Assembly (NCBI GenBank): GCA_963717125.1 | Contig: CAVQVG010000007.1 | Location: 310,001 to 374,000, forward strand | From: RYN-230 sp963717125 | GTDB lineage: Bacteria > Actinomycetota > Actinomycetes > Streptosporangiales > Streptosporangiaceae | Direction of reading: 5' to 3' | Length of the DNA: 64,000 nt | Shown: one piece after another, positions 50,556 through 58,967 of the stretch | How the letters are laid out: each line of letters opens with the position of its first letter | Numbering within the stretch: position 1 is the first letter of the stretch | Notes under the pieces: model-generated | Told to the model about the DNA's origin: nothing | Database searches by the model: none | The model's input: the letters and a program-made list of their open reading frames with translations, nothing else | Translations under genes and position numbers: made by a program

Positions 50556-51317
50556 GTGCAGCACAGGCGGCCGGCCCCGGCAGACGTGAACCGGGTACTT
50601 CTGCTGGGCGGGACCAGCGAGATCGGCCTGGAGATCCTGGCCGCGCTGGGCCTTCCGGAGCGGACCGAAGTACTGCTGGCGGGCCGGGACGAGCAGCGGC
50701 TGGCGGCGGCCGGGAAGGCGCTGGGCGGCCAGGTGCGGACGCTGCCGTACGACGCCACCGCGCTGGACACGCACCAGGCGGTGATCGACGCGGCGTTCGC
50801 GGCCGGGGACGTGGATCTGGTCATCTCCGCCGCGGGCATCCTGACCCCGCAGGACGTGCTGGACGAAGACCCGCTGAGCGCCGGGCGGCTGGTCGAGACC
50901 AACTTCACCGGGCACGTCACCGCGTTGCTGGCCGCGGCGGGCCGGATGCGCGCGCAGGGCCACGGCACCATCGTGGTGCTGTCCTCGGTGGCCGCCATCC
51001 GGCCGCGCAAAGCCAACTTCGTATACGGGTCGGCCAAGGCCGGGCTGGACAGTTTCGCCCGCGGCCTGGCCGACGCACTGCACGGCAGCGGGGTGGGCGT
51101 GCTGCTGGTCCGGCCCGGTTTCGTGATCGGCCGGATGACGGCCGGGATGCCACCCGCGCCGTTGTCCAGCACTCCGGCCGCGGTCGGCGCGGCGGTGGCC
51201 CGGGCGCTCGGCCGGCCGTCCCCGGCGGGCACGGTGTGGGTGCCGCCCGCGCTGGCCGTACTGGCCGGCGGGCTGCGGCTGCTGCCGCGGCCGCTGTGGC
51301 GCCGGCTGCCCCGATAG
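50556..51317 (+). CDS. DprE2-like short-chain reductase (DPA biosynthesis)
   Basis: A 253-residue SDR. Cofactor motif VLLLGGTSEIGLEILAAL; catalytic Ser in VVLSSVAAIRPRKANF and the complete YGSAKAG (Tyr-x-x-x-Lys). The C-terminus (LPRPLWRRLPR) is a basic amphipathic tail as in mycobacterial DprE2, which reduces decaprenyl-phosphoryl-2-keto-ribose to the arabinose form. The position after the DPPR-synthase-like gene supports this. DprE1 is not in the window. Confidence 0.85.
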   Translation: MQHRRPAPADVNRVLLLGGTSEIGLEILAALGLPERTEVLLAGRDEQRLAAAGKALGGQVRTLPYDATALDTHQAVIDAAFAAGDVDLVISAAGILTPQDVLDEDPLSAGRLVETNFTGHVTALLAAAGRMRAQGHGTIVVLSSVAAIRPRKANFVYGSAKAGLDSFARGLADALHGSGVGVLLVRPGFVIGRMTAGMPPAPLSSTPAAVGAAVARALGRPSPAGTVWVPPALAVLAGGLRLLPRPLWRRLPR

Positions 51318-51333
51318 CGCATCTGGGCTGGTC

Positions 51334-52002
51334 ATGCGCGTGCTGGTGGCGGAGGACGACCGGGGCCTGCGGGACGCGCTCGGCCGCGGCCTGCGGGAGA
51401 GCGGGTATACCGTCGATACCGTTCCCGATGGCCAGACGGCCATGACCTACCTGCGCAGTTATGAGTACGAAGTGGTGGTGCTGGACTGGCGCATGCCGGG
51501 GGTGTCCGGCCTGGAGGTGCTGCAGTGGCTGCGGCACGGCGCGCAGCCGGTCCCGGTGCTGATGCTGACGGCCAGGGACGCGCCCACGGACCGGGTCACC
51601 GGGCTGGACCAGGGCGCGGATGACTACCTGGTCAAGCCGTTCGACTTCGCCGAGCTGCTGGCCCGGATCCGGGCCCTGCAGCGCCGGCCGCGAACCGCGC
51701 AGCCGCCCCAGCTGGTGATCGGCGACGTGGTGTTCGACCCGGCCACCCGGGAGGTGCGGGTGGGGACCCAGCGGCCGTCGCTGACCGGCACCGAGCGCGG
51801 CATCCTGGAGATGCTGATGCGCCGCTCCCCCGCGGTGGTCGGCCGGCGCTCGATCGCGCTGAGCGTGTGGGACAACGAGGCGGACGCGCTCGGCTCCAAC
51901 ACCATCGACGTGCACATGGCCCGGTTGCGCGCCAAGCTGGCCGCGGGCCAGGTGCGCATCGAGTCAGTGCGCGCGGTCGGCTACCGGATCGTGGCCCGGT
52001 GA
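51334..52002 (+). CDS. OmpR-family response regulator
   Basis: A 222-residue protein. The receiver domain (1-115) has acidic VLVAEDD, phospho-acceptor Asp in VVVLDWRMPG, Thr in VLMLTARD and Lys in DDYLVKPFDF. The winged-helix output domain (125-220) ends RIESVRAVGYRIVAR. Its stop overlaps the kinase start (GTGA). It lies 16 bases after the DprE2-like gene, so the envelope genes and this system may share a transcript. Confidence 0.93.
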   Translation: MRVLVAEDDRGLRDALGRGLRESGYTVDTVPDGQTAMTYLRSYEYEVVVLDWRMPGVSGLEVLQWLRHGAQPVPVLMLTARDAPTDRVTGLDQGADDYLVKPFDFAELLARIRALQRRPRTAQPPQLVIGDVVFDPATREVRVGTQRPSLTGTERGILEMLMRRSPAVVGRRSIALSVWDNEADALGSNTIDVHMARLRAKLAAGQVRIESVRAVGYRIVAR

Positions 52003-53465
52003 GCAGGCACCGCCCCGGTTCCGGCCCGCGGGTGCCCGGCCCGCTGATACCCGGGCTGCGGGTGCGCATGCCACCCCAGTTCGGGCACGCGGCCCGGGTT
52101 GCCCTGGTGGCCACGCTGCTGGTCGGCGTGGTCTACGTGGGCTGCGTCATCGCCCTGAACCGGGCCATCACCGACCGCCTGGTGGGCGCGGTGGACAGCC
52201 GCCTGCGCGAGCACCTGGCCACCGAACTGGCTGGCCACCGGGCAGACAGCCGGGATGGCCACCAGCCGGACGGCGACGGCCTGTCGGTGACCGACTCGGA
52301 CAACGACGTGGACGAGGCCCCGGTGTTCGTCTGGCGGGCCAGCCCCGGGCAGCCCCCGGTGCCGCTCACCGACGGCGCCCCAGCGCTGCCCGCCGACCGT
52401 GTCCCAGCTGGCGGCGGCCCGGCTACGGTGCAGCTCGGCGTCAGCCCATTCCGGCTGGTCACGGCCAGTCAGGGCCAGGCCCGGCTGGTGGCCGGGCAGA
52501 GCCTGGCCGAGCAGCAGCACGTGACCGACGTGCTGCAGGGCGGCGAGATGGCGGTGGCGCCGGTGCTGTTGCTGGCCATGTTCGCCGGGTCGCTGATCAT
52601 CGGGCTGCGCGCGCTGTCCCCGGTGGAGCAGTCCCGGCGCCGCCAGCTGGAATTCACCGCGGACGCCTCGCACGAGCTGCGCACCCCGCTCAGCGTGATC
52701 AGCGCCGAAATCGGCATCGCGCTGAGCGCACCCCGCCCGGCCGACGACTACCGGGCCACCCTGCAGCGCATCGAGCGGGAGAGCCAGCGGCTGCGCCGCA
52801 TCGTGGAGGATCTGCTCTGGCTGGCCCGGTTCGACTCGCAGCCACCGCCGCCCGGGGCGGAGCCGGTCAACCTGTGCACGATCGCCGGGGAGTGCGCCGA
52901 CCGGTTCCAGGCGGTGGGGAACGCGGCGTCGCCGGGCATCTCGGTGACGGTCAGCCCGTCCCCCGCGGCCTGGATCAGCGCACCGCCGGAGTGGATCGAC
53001 CGGCTGACCGGGGTGCTGGTGGACAACGCCTGCCGGTACGCCGGGCCGGGCGGCAGCGTCCGGCTCAGCGTGGCCACCCGGGGCAGCCGGGTCAGCCTGA
53101 CCGTGGAAGACAGCGGACCCGGGATCCCGGCCGCCGACCGGGCCCGGCTGTTCGACCGGTTCCACCGGGCCACCGAGCAGGGCGGCGGCGCGGGACTCGG
53201 GCTGGCCATCGCCGACTCGATCGTGCGGTCCACCGGTGGGCACTGGCGGATCGGCGAGTCCGGGCTGGGCGGCGCACTGTTCGAGGTGTCCTGGCGGCGG
53301 TCGCCGTCCCGCGGCCACGGCGGCGCCGACCGGGCCGCCCCACCCGGCCCGGCGTTGCCCGCCCCGGACGACACGGCGGTACCCGCCCCGGACAACACGG
53401 CCGTCCCGGCACCGGACGACGCGGCGCCGCCGGCTCAGCCCGCCAGCGGCTCGTCGGCCAGGTAG
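51999..53465 (+). CDS. Sensor histidine kinase
   Basis: About 488 residues. Two membrane helices (ARVALVATLLVGVVYVGCVI near residue 30 and VAPVLLLAMFAGSLIIGLRA near 190) bracket a roughly 140-residue sensor domain. H-box: FTADASHELRTPLSVISAE; N-box: LVDNACRYAGPGG; G1: VEDSGPGIPA; G2: GGGAGLGLAIADS. The C-terminal 45 residues hold repeats of VPAPDDTA/VPAPDNTA, a low-complexity tail. It phosphorylates the coupled OmpR-type regulator. The 3' end overlaps the DJ-1-like gene on the other strand by 31 bases. Confidence 0.92.
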   Translation: MSRHRPGSGPRVPGPLIPGLRVRMPPQFGHAARVALVATLLVGVVYVGCVIALNRAITDRLVGAVDSRLREHLATELAGHRADSRDGHQPDGDGLSVTDSDNDVDEAPVFVWRASPGQPPVPLTDGAPALPADRVPAGGGPATVQLGVSPFRLVTASQGQARLVAGQSLAEQQHVTDVLQGGEMAVAPVLLLAMFAGSLIIGLRALSPVEQSRRRQLEFTADASHELRTPLSVISAEIGIALSAPRPADDYRATLQRIERESQRLRRIVEDLLWLARFDSQPPPPGAEPVNLCTIAGECADRFQAVGNAASPGISVTVSPSPAAWISAPPEWIDRLTGVLVDNACRYAGPGGSVRLSVATRGSRVSLTVEDSGPGIPAADRARLFDRFHRATEQGGGAGLGLAIADSIVRSTGGHWRIGESGLGGALFEVSWRRSPSRGHGGADRAAPPGPALPAPDDTAVPAPDNTAVPAPDDAAPPAQPASGSSAR

Positions 53466-54040
53466 GGCGGCGCGGGCTCGTACTGGATGTAACGCCGGAC
53501 CTCCCGGGCGTGGCCGCGGCCGTGCAGCTGGCCGACGAGCCAGAGCGCCATGTCGATCCCGGCCGACACGCCCTGGCTGGTGACCACGTTCCCGTCCACC
53601 ACGTAGCGGGCGTCGCGGACCACGGTGATCTCGCCGCGGGCGTGCAGCGTGTCTTCGAAGGCATGGTGGGTGGCCACCCGGCGGCCGCGCGCCGGGCCGG
53701 CCTCGTGCAGCAGCAGCGCCCCGGTGCACACGCTGCTGACCCAGCTGGCCTGGCCCGCCACCCGGGCGATCCAGCCGGTCAGCACCGGGTTGGCCACCTC
53801 GCGCCGGGTGCCGCTGCCGCCCGGCACCAGCAGCAGGTCCAGCGGCGGATGATCGTTCAGGGTGTGATCGGGCAGCACCCGCATGCCCTTGGCGCAACGC
53901 ACCGGGCCGGCCTGCGGCGCGATCAGCACGGCCGAGTCGCCCTGGTCACGGAGCATGGCGGAGACGGTGAACACCTCCCACGGCCCGGCGAAGTCCAGCT
54001 CCTCGGCGCCATCGAAGATCAGCAGCCCGTAGTTCGTCAT
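53435..54040 (-). CDS. DJ-1/PfpI-family protein
   Basis: A 201-residue protein starting MTNYGLLIFDGAEELDFAGP. The nucleophile elbow SSVCTGALLLHEAG (Cys) and the acid in the LLLVPGGSGTRRE region fit the DJ-1/PfpI/ThiJ superfamily, particularly the isonitrile-hydratase-like group (VATHHAFEDTLHA, VTSQGVSAGIDMALWLV). Its ATG overlaps the GlxA gene's stop (ATGA), so the two are co-translated. Confidence 0.88.
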   Translation of the reverse strand: MTNYGLLIFDGAEELDFAGPWEVFTVSAMLRDQGDSAVLIAPQAGPVRCAKGMRVLPDHTLNDHPPLDLLLVPGGSGTRREVANPVLTGWIARVAGQASWVSSVCTGALLLHEAGPARGRRVATHHAFEDTLHARGEITVVRDARYVVDGNVVTSQGVSAGIDMALWLVGQLHGRGHAREVRRYIQYEPAPPYLADEPLAG

Positions 54041-55008
54041 GTGTACTCCCTGGTGGACCGGAATCTGTCCCGGTAGTCCGACGGCGCGACGCCGAGCTGG
54101 CGGTGGAACGCCCGGCGCAGCGATTCCGCGGTGCCGAAGCCGCAGCGGCGGGCCACCGCGGCCACCGGGTCGTCGCCCTCGGCCAGCGCCCGGCGCGCGG
54201 CCTCCAGCCGGACCCGCTCCACGTACTCGGCCGGCGGCACGCCCAGTTCGGCGGTGAACCGGCGCTGCAGCTGGCGTGGGCTGAGCCGGGCCCGCGCGGC
54301 CAGGTCGCCGACGGTGTGCCGGGCGCCCGGGCTGGCCTGCACGGCGGTGACCGCGGCCCGGACCGGGCCGGTGGCCGGCTGCGCCGACCACAGCGGAACG
54401 CTGAACTGGGACTGGCTGCCCGGCCGGCGCAGGAACAGCACCAGTTCCTGGGCCACCGCGTGCGCGACGTCCCGGCCGAGGTCGTCTTCCACCAGGGCCA
54501 GCGCCAGGTCCAGGCCCGCCGTCACGCCGGCCGAGGTCCACAGCCGCCCGTCCCGGATGAAGATGGGGTCGCAGTCCACGGCCAGCCCGGGAAACTCGCG
54601 GGCCAACTGGTCCGCCCGGCCCCAGTGGCTGGTCACCCGCTGGCTGGTCGCCAGGCCGGCGGCGGCCAGCAGGAACACACCGCTGCATACCGAGGTGACC
54701 CGGCGCGCCCCGGCCCCGGCCGCAGCGATCCAGCTGACCAGGGCCGCGTCGGCCCGCGCCGCGTCCACTCCGCCGCCGCCCGCCACGACCAGGGTGTCCA
54801 CCCCGCCCGGGGGAAGCTCGTCGATGCCGTGCCCAGCGTGCACCGGCAGCCCGCTGCCGGACCGCACCAGGCCGGCCTGCCGGGCCACGACCTGGCAGTG
54901 GTAGGCCGCGGACCGCCGGTTCGCCTGCTGGAAGACCTCATACGGCCCGGTCAGGTCGAGCGACTGGAACCCCTCGAAGATGACGAACACGATGCGCCGC
55001 TGCTGCAC
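54037..55008 (-). CDS. GlxA-type AraC regulator with DJ-1 domain
   Basis: A 323-residue protein. An N-terminal DJ-1/PfpI-like sensor domain (IVFVIFEGFQSLDLTGPYEV, VTSVCSGVFLLAAAGL, WTSAGVTAGLDLALALVE) is followed by a C-terminal AraC double HTH (about 215-318: VGDLAARARLSPRQLQRRFT, VARRCGFGTAESLRRAFHRQ). It probably activates its own operon with the DJ-1-like enzyme in response to a small molecule or stress. The two adjoining DJ-1 domains suggest a duplication. Confidence 0.92.
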   Translation of the reverse strand: MQQRRIVFVIFEGFQSLDLTGPYEVFQQANRRSAAYHCQVVARQAGLVRSGSGLPVHAGHGIDELPPGGVDTLVVAGGGGVDAARADAALVSWIAAAGAGARRVTSVCSGVFLLAAAGLATSQRVTSHWGRADQLAREFPGLAVDCDPIFIRDGRLWTSAGVTAGLDLALALVEDDLGRDVAHAVAQELVLFLRRPGSQSQFSVPLWSAQPATGPVRAAVTAVQASPGARHTVGDLAARARLSPRQLQRRFTAELGVPPAEYVERVRLEAARRALAEGDDPVAAVARRCGFGTAESLRRAFHRQLGVAPSDYRDRFRSTREYT

Positions 55009-55082
55009 CCCTCCAGCCTGCCCGCTACCCGGTCATGTCCGCCACGCCATACACCCCACACTTTGCGACATCCCCGGGATCG

Positions 55083-55128
55083 TGATCAACCGATAGGTGC
55101 TGCTATGACGACAGCAAACGGTTGATCA
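55083..55128. repeat. Inverted repeat between divergent genes
   Basis: TGATCAACCG (55083-55092) and CGGTTGATCA (55119-55128) are perfectly complementary over 10 bases with a 26-base spacer, between the GlxA-type gene and the epimerase-like gene. It may be an operator or a dispersed palindromic element; its GTGATCA end resembles the repeat at 41676. Confidence 0.6.
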
Positions 55129-55169
55129 TGAAGCCCGGGGCCCGGGGCCCGGGCCTCTAATGTGGGGGT

Positions 55170-56159
55170 ATGACGGGTTTGCGGGTGCTGTTCATCGGTG
55201 GCAGTGGCGTAATCAGCTCGGCGTGCGCGGAGCTGGCGGTCGAGCAGGGCATCGAGCTGACCGTGCTCAACCGCGGGCAGACCCGGGACCGGCCGCTGCC
55301 GCCCGGCGCGCGGGTGTGGCAGGCGGACGTGCGCAACCCGGCCCAGATGCGCGAGGTGCTCGGCGACGCCACCTTCGACGCCGTGGTGGACTGGATCGCC
55401 TTCACGCCGGAGCACATCGAGGCGGACCTCGAGCTGTTCCGCGGCCGGGTGGGCCAGTACGTGTTCATCAGCTCGGCGTCGGCGTACCAGACCCCGCCGT
55501 CCCGGATGCCGGTGACCGAGTCCACCCCGCTGCGCAACCCGTTCTGGCGCTACTCCCGGGACAAGATCGCCTGCGAGGACCGGCTGGTCCGCGCGTACCG
55601 GGACGAGAACTTCCCGGCCACCATCGTGCGGCCGTCGCATACCTACGACAAGACGCTGGTGCCGCTGGACGGGGGCTGGACCGTGCTGGGCCGGATGGGC
55701 CAGGCCAAGCCGGTGATCGTGCACGGTGACGGCACGTCGCTGTGGACGCTGACCCACCACCGCGACTTCGCGGCCGGGTTCGTGCCGCTGCTCGGCCACC
55801 CGCGCACGCTCGGTGAGGCGTTCCACATCACCTCGGACGACGTGCTGACCTGGAACCAGATCACCGAGGCGCTGGCCGCCGCGGCCGGCTGCAGCGCTGA
55901 CATCGTGCACGTCCCGTCGGACGCCATCGCCGCGGCCGATCCGGACTGGGGCGCCGGGCTGCTCGGCGACAAGTCGCACTCGCTGGTGTTCGACAACAGC
56001 AAGCTGCGCAGCGTGGTGCCCGGCTACCGGGCGGTCATCCCGTTCGAGCAGGGCGCCAGGGAAATCGTCGGCTGGTACGCCGAGGACCCGGCGCGGCAGC
56101 AGATCGACAGCCGGCTCGACGCGATGATGGACAAGCTGGCCGCGGCCTACCGCGGCTAA
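55170..56159 (+). CDS. NAD-dependent epimerase/dehydratase-family protein
   Basis: A 329-residue extended SDR. Cofactor motif VLFIGGSGVISSACAELAVE; FDAVVDWIAFTPEHIEADLE; YVFISSASAYQTPPSRMPVT; and WRYSRDKIACEDRL, where YSRDK supplies Tyr-x-x-x-Lys. ATIVRPSHTYDKTLVP follows. It is a likely nucleotide-sugar epimerase or dehydratase. It is distantly similar in layout to the protein at 24952. The substrate is not deducible. Confidence 0.9.
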   Translation: MTGLRVLFIGGSGVISSACAELAVEQGIELTVLNRGQTRDRPLPPGARVWQADVRNPAQMREVLGDATFDAVVDWIAFTPEHIEADLELFRGRVGQYVFISSASAYQTPPSRMPVTESTPLRNPFWRYSRDKIACEDRLVRAYRDENFPATIVRPSHTYDKTLVPLDGGWTVLGRMGQAKPVIVHGDGTSLWTLTHHRDFAAGFVPLLGHPRTLGEAFHITSDDVLTWNQITEALAAAAGCSADIVHVPSDAIAAADPDWGAGLLGDKSHSLVFDNSKLRSVVPGYRAVIPFEQGAREIVGWYAEDPARQQIDSRLDAMMDKLAAAYRG

Positions 56160-56222
56160 CCCAGCCCCGGCCGCCCCGCAGCCCGCTCCGCCCCGGTCGC
56201 CTGCCCAGCCCCCGGCCAGCCG

Positions 56223-56879
56223 TCAGGCGGCTCGGTCCCGGCCCACCAGCCGGGCCCGCTGCGCGGCGCGCGAGGTGCTGTACGCCACCCAGATAGCCAC
56301 GTCCAGGATGCGGAGCAGGCTGGCCCCGGCCGCTTCCGGCGGCCGCAGCGCCTCGACCTCGGCCCGCGCCCCGGGATCCCGCAGCAGGCAGCGCAGCACC
56401 TCCCAGGTCAGCCCGGGCAGCCCGACGGCGCGGATGGCCACCTTGTCGGTGACCGGGCACAGCCGGGGCCGCTTGCGGGCCAGCAGTTTGGCCGCGCTGG
56501 CCGTGCCCACACCCGGGATGTCCAGCACGGCATCCCAGAGCGCATCCACCGTGGCCAGGTCGGCATCGGTGGCCTGCCACAGGTCGATGTCGGCCGGGAT
56601 CCCGGCGAGCAGGCCGGCGAACCGGTCCCGGTCGCTGCCGAGCAGGCGCCGCACCACCTCGGGCTGCCAGCTGATATCCAGCAGCGACACGGCCAGCAGG
56701 TCGGCCGCGGTCAGCTGGTCCGGCGGGTTGTCGCCGAGGGTGCTGAACGTCATCCCGGCGAAGCCCTCAGCCGGATCGAAATAGGCGGCGACCGCCGGGC
56801 TGAGGCCCGGCCTGGCCAGAGTCTCCCTGAGCCGCCCGGCCGCACGCCGGACGGCATCCCCTCCCCTTAACGAGCTCAT
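56223..56879 (-). CDS. DUF6308-like uncharacterised protein
   Basis: A 218-residue soluble helical protein. It contains FSTLGDNPPDQLTAADLLAV and a helix-hairpin-helix-like stretch VLDIPGVGTASAAKLLARKR, then RLCPVTDKVAIRAVGLPG. The pattern matches a widespread actinobacterial family of unknown function. The HhH-like element suggests DNA contact, which is inference. It is convergent with the epimerase-like gene. Confidence 0.75.
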   Translation of the reverse strand: MSSLRGGDAVRRAAGRLRETLARPGLSPAVAAYFDPAEGFAGMTFSTLGDNPPDQLTAADLLAVSLLDISWQPEVVRRLLGSDRDRFAGLLAGIPADIDLWQATDADLATVDALWDAVLDIPGVGTASAAKLLARKRPRLCPVTDKVAIRAVGLPGLTWEVLRCLLRDPGARAEVEALRPPEAAGASLLRILDVAIWVAYSTSRAAQRARLVGRDRAA

Positions 56880-57095
56880 CTGTCCAGTATGCGGCCACCT
56901 GGGCGATGCACCCCGGCCATGTCCGCCGCCAAAGTCCTGAGAGTTCGCTGACCGAATCCTGGATGCGGGCCCCGGCCCGGCGGCCGGTGCGCGCCGCCGA
57001 TGACAGTTCCACGATGCCGATCTCGGTTAGGTCACGAATCGGCGACAACTGGCGCTCCGGGTCTTGCCGGTGCCGGCATGCGGCCTTTTGAATCA

Positions 57096-57112
57096 ATGAA
57101 CCACGATTCATC
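57096..57112. promoter_or_regulatory. Operator-like repeat 1 before the Liv-type operon
   Basis: ATGAACCACGATTCATC carries TGAA/TTCA arms and matches 57150-57166 at 13 of 17 bases. It is preceded by an overlapping TGAATC (57089-57094) that also faces GATTCA. Confidence 0.55.
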
Positions 57113-57149
57113 AGATGCCAACGAAGCCTATCTGAGCAGGGCCTTTTCT

Positions 57150-57166
57150 GTGAATGATGATTCATC
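57150..57166. promoter_or_regulatory. Operator-like repeat 2 before the Liv-type operon
   Basis: GTGAATGATGATTCATC contains the palindrome TGAATGATGATTCA (TGAAT/ATTCA). It lies 54 bases after repeat 1 and overlaps a candidate GTG start. The TetR gene at the end of the operon is the likely binder. Confidence 0.55.
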
Positions 57167-58073
57167 TGCCGGGCTGCCTCCGGCCGGGCCGCGGTCGTCT
57201 GGCACCGGCCTGCTGGAGGTGCACGGGGTCACCGTGCGGTTCGGCGGGCTGACCGCGCTGGACGACGTGTCGCTGGCCGCGGCACCCCGCCAGGTCACCG
57301 GCATCATCGGGCCCAACGGCGCGGGGAAGACCACACTGCTGAACGTGCTCTGCGGCTTCGTCCGGCCCGACCCCGGCCGGCTCCAGCTCGACGGCGCGGA
57401 GCTGCGCCGGCTGCGGCCGCACCAGCTGGCGTCGCTCGGCATCGCCCGCACCCTCCAAGGCGTCGGCCTGTTCCGCCGGCTGTCGGTGCTGGAGAACGTC
57501 ATGGTCGGCGCGCAGCGCCAGGCCCGGGCCGGGTTCTGGCCGGCGCTGGCCGGCCTGCCGCGCAGCGACCGGGACGAGCGGGCGCTGCGCGGCCGCGCGC
57601 TGGAAGCGCTGGACCGGGTGGGCGCCCCGGGACTGGCCGACGCCCTGCCCAGCCAGCTGGCGTTCGGCGTGCGGAAGCGGGTGGCGCTGGCCCGCGCCCT
57701 GGTCGCCCAGCCCCGCCTGCTGCTGCTCGACGAGCCGGCCGGCGGGCTGTCCGAGGCCGAGATCGAGGATCTCCGCCAGCTGATCACCAGCCTGTCCGCG
57801 GACACCACGGTGCTGCTGGTGGAGCACCGGATGGACCTGGTGATGGCGGTCTGCCAGGAGGTCGTGGTGCTCGACTTCGGCCGGGTGATCGCCCGTGGCA
57901 CGCCGGACCAGGTGCAGGCCGACCCCGCCGTCACGGCCGCCTACCTCGGCACGGAAGGCGCAGACGGCACAGAAGCAGACGGCGCGGTAGGCGCGGGCGG
58001 CGCTCAGGCGGGCAGCGCGGAGAACGCGGAGAACGCTGACGGCGCGGCGGGACCGGAGGGCCCCAATGAGTGA
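57150..58073 (+). CDS. Branched-chain-type ABC importer ATP-binding protein (LivG-like)
   Basis: About 307 residues from GTG 57150. Walker A GPNGAGKTTLLNVL; Q-loop region ARTLQGVGLFRRLSVLENVM; a signature loop reading LAFGVRKRVALARAL; Walker B LLLLDEPAGGLSEAE; H-loop VEHRMDLVM. The last ~40 residues are a Gly/Ala/Glu/Asn tail outside the fold. The start is uncertain: ATG 57096 is in frame but lacks a ribosome binding site and would code across both operator repeats, and a GTG near 57221 is also possible. It is the first of five transporter genes in one operon. Confidence 0.88.
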   Translation: MNDDSSAGLPPAGPRSSGTGLLEVHGVTVRFGGLTALDDVSLAAAPRQVTGIIGPNGAGKTTLLNVLCGFVRPDPGRLQLDGAELRRLRPHQLASLGIARTLQGVGLFRRLSVLENVMVGAQRQARAGFWPALAGLPRSDRDERALRGRALEALDRVGAPGLADALPSQLAFGVRKRVALARALVAQPRLLLLDEPAGGLSEAEIEDLRQLITSLSADTTVLLVEHRMDLVMAVCQEVVVLDFGRVIARGTPDQVQADPAVTAAYLGTEGADGTEADGAVGAGGAQAGSAENAENADGAAGPEGPNE

Positions 58074-58956
58074 GCCGGAGGAGCGGGGCGCCGACTGGAC
58101 CGACGAGCGAGGCACGAGCGAGGAGGGGAAGGAGCCGCGCCAAAGGGGGCGCGCCGCCGACTGGACTGAGGAGCGAGGGAGCGAGGAACGAGCGACCGAG
58201 CGACGAGGGAAGGAGGCGGGTCCAGCGCCCCCGGAGGCGCAAGAAAGCACAGCGCTGGCGGTGCGGGATCTGGCGGCCGGCTACGGCGGCGCGCTGGCGC
58301 TGCGCGGCATCTCGCTGGCGGTCCGGCCGGCCAGCATCACCGCCGTGCTCGGCGCGAACGGCGCGGGCAAGACCACGCTGCTGCGCGCGATCAGCGGGGT
58401 GATCCGGCCGCGCGGCGGCCGGGTGCTGGTGCACGGCCGGGACATGACCGGCCGGGCGCCGGAGGACATGGCCCGCGACGGGGTGGCGCATGTGCCCGAG
58501 GGCCAGGGCGTGATCGGCGAGCTCACCGTGGAGGAGAACCTGCGGCTGGGCGCGCTGTGGCGGCGCGGCCGGGAGGCGCGGGCCGCCGCACTGGCCGAGG
58601 CCTACCAGCGGTTCCGGGTGCTGGCCGACCGGCGGCGGCACGCCGCCGCCACGCTGTCCGGCGGCGAGCGGCAGATGCTGGTCATCGCCCGGGCGCTGAT
58701 GTCCCAGCCCCGGGTGCTGCTGCTCGACGAGCCCTCGCTCGGCCTGGCGCCCCGGGTGGTGGCGCAGGTCATGCGGCTGATCGCGGAGCTGCGCGAGGCC
58801 GGCCTGACCGTGCTGCTGGTCGAGCAGAACGCCCGCAGCGCGCTGAGCATCGCCGACCAGGGCGTAGTGCTCAACCTCGGCCAGGTGGTGGCCACCGCGG
58901 AGGCGGCCGCGCTGGCCGCCGACGTCCAGCTTCGCCAGCACTATCTGGGTTTCTGA
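58066..58956 (+). CDS. Branched-chain-type ABC importer ATP-binding protein (LivF-like) with repetitive N-terminus
   Basis: A 296-residue ATPase. Residues 1-60 are a charged, repetitive extension (ADWTDERGTSEEGKE, ADWTEERGSEERATE) absent from normal LivF. The core follows: Walker A GANGAGKTTLLRAI; EGQGVIGELTVEENLRLGAL; signature LSGGERQMLVIARALM; Walker B LLLLDEPSLGLAPR; H-loop VEQNARSAL. The start overlaps the LivG-like stop by eight bases. The extension is encoded by GAGCGAGG-type repeats. Confidence 0.9.
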   Translation: MSEPEERGADWTDERGTSEEGKEPRQRGRAADWTEERGSEERATERRGKEAGPAPPEAQESTALAVRDLAAGYGGALALRGISLAVRPASITAVLGANGAGKTTLLRAISGVIRPRGGRVLVHGRDMTGRAPEDMARDGVAHVPEGQGVIGELTVEENLRLGALWRRGREARAAALAEAYQRFRVLADRRRHAAATLSGGERQMLVIARALMSQPRVLLLDEPSLGLAPRVVAQVMRLIAELREAGLTVLLVEQNARSALSIADQGVVLNLGQVVATAEAAALAADVQLRQHYLGF

Positions 58957-58967
58957 GGAGGCATCCG

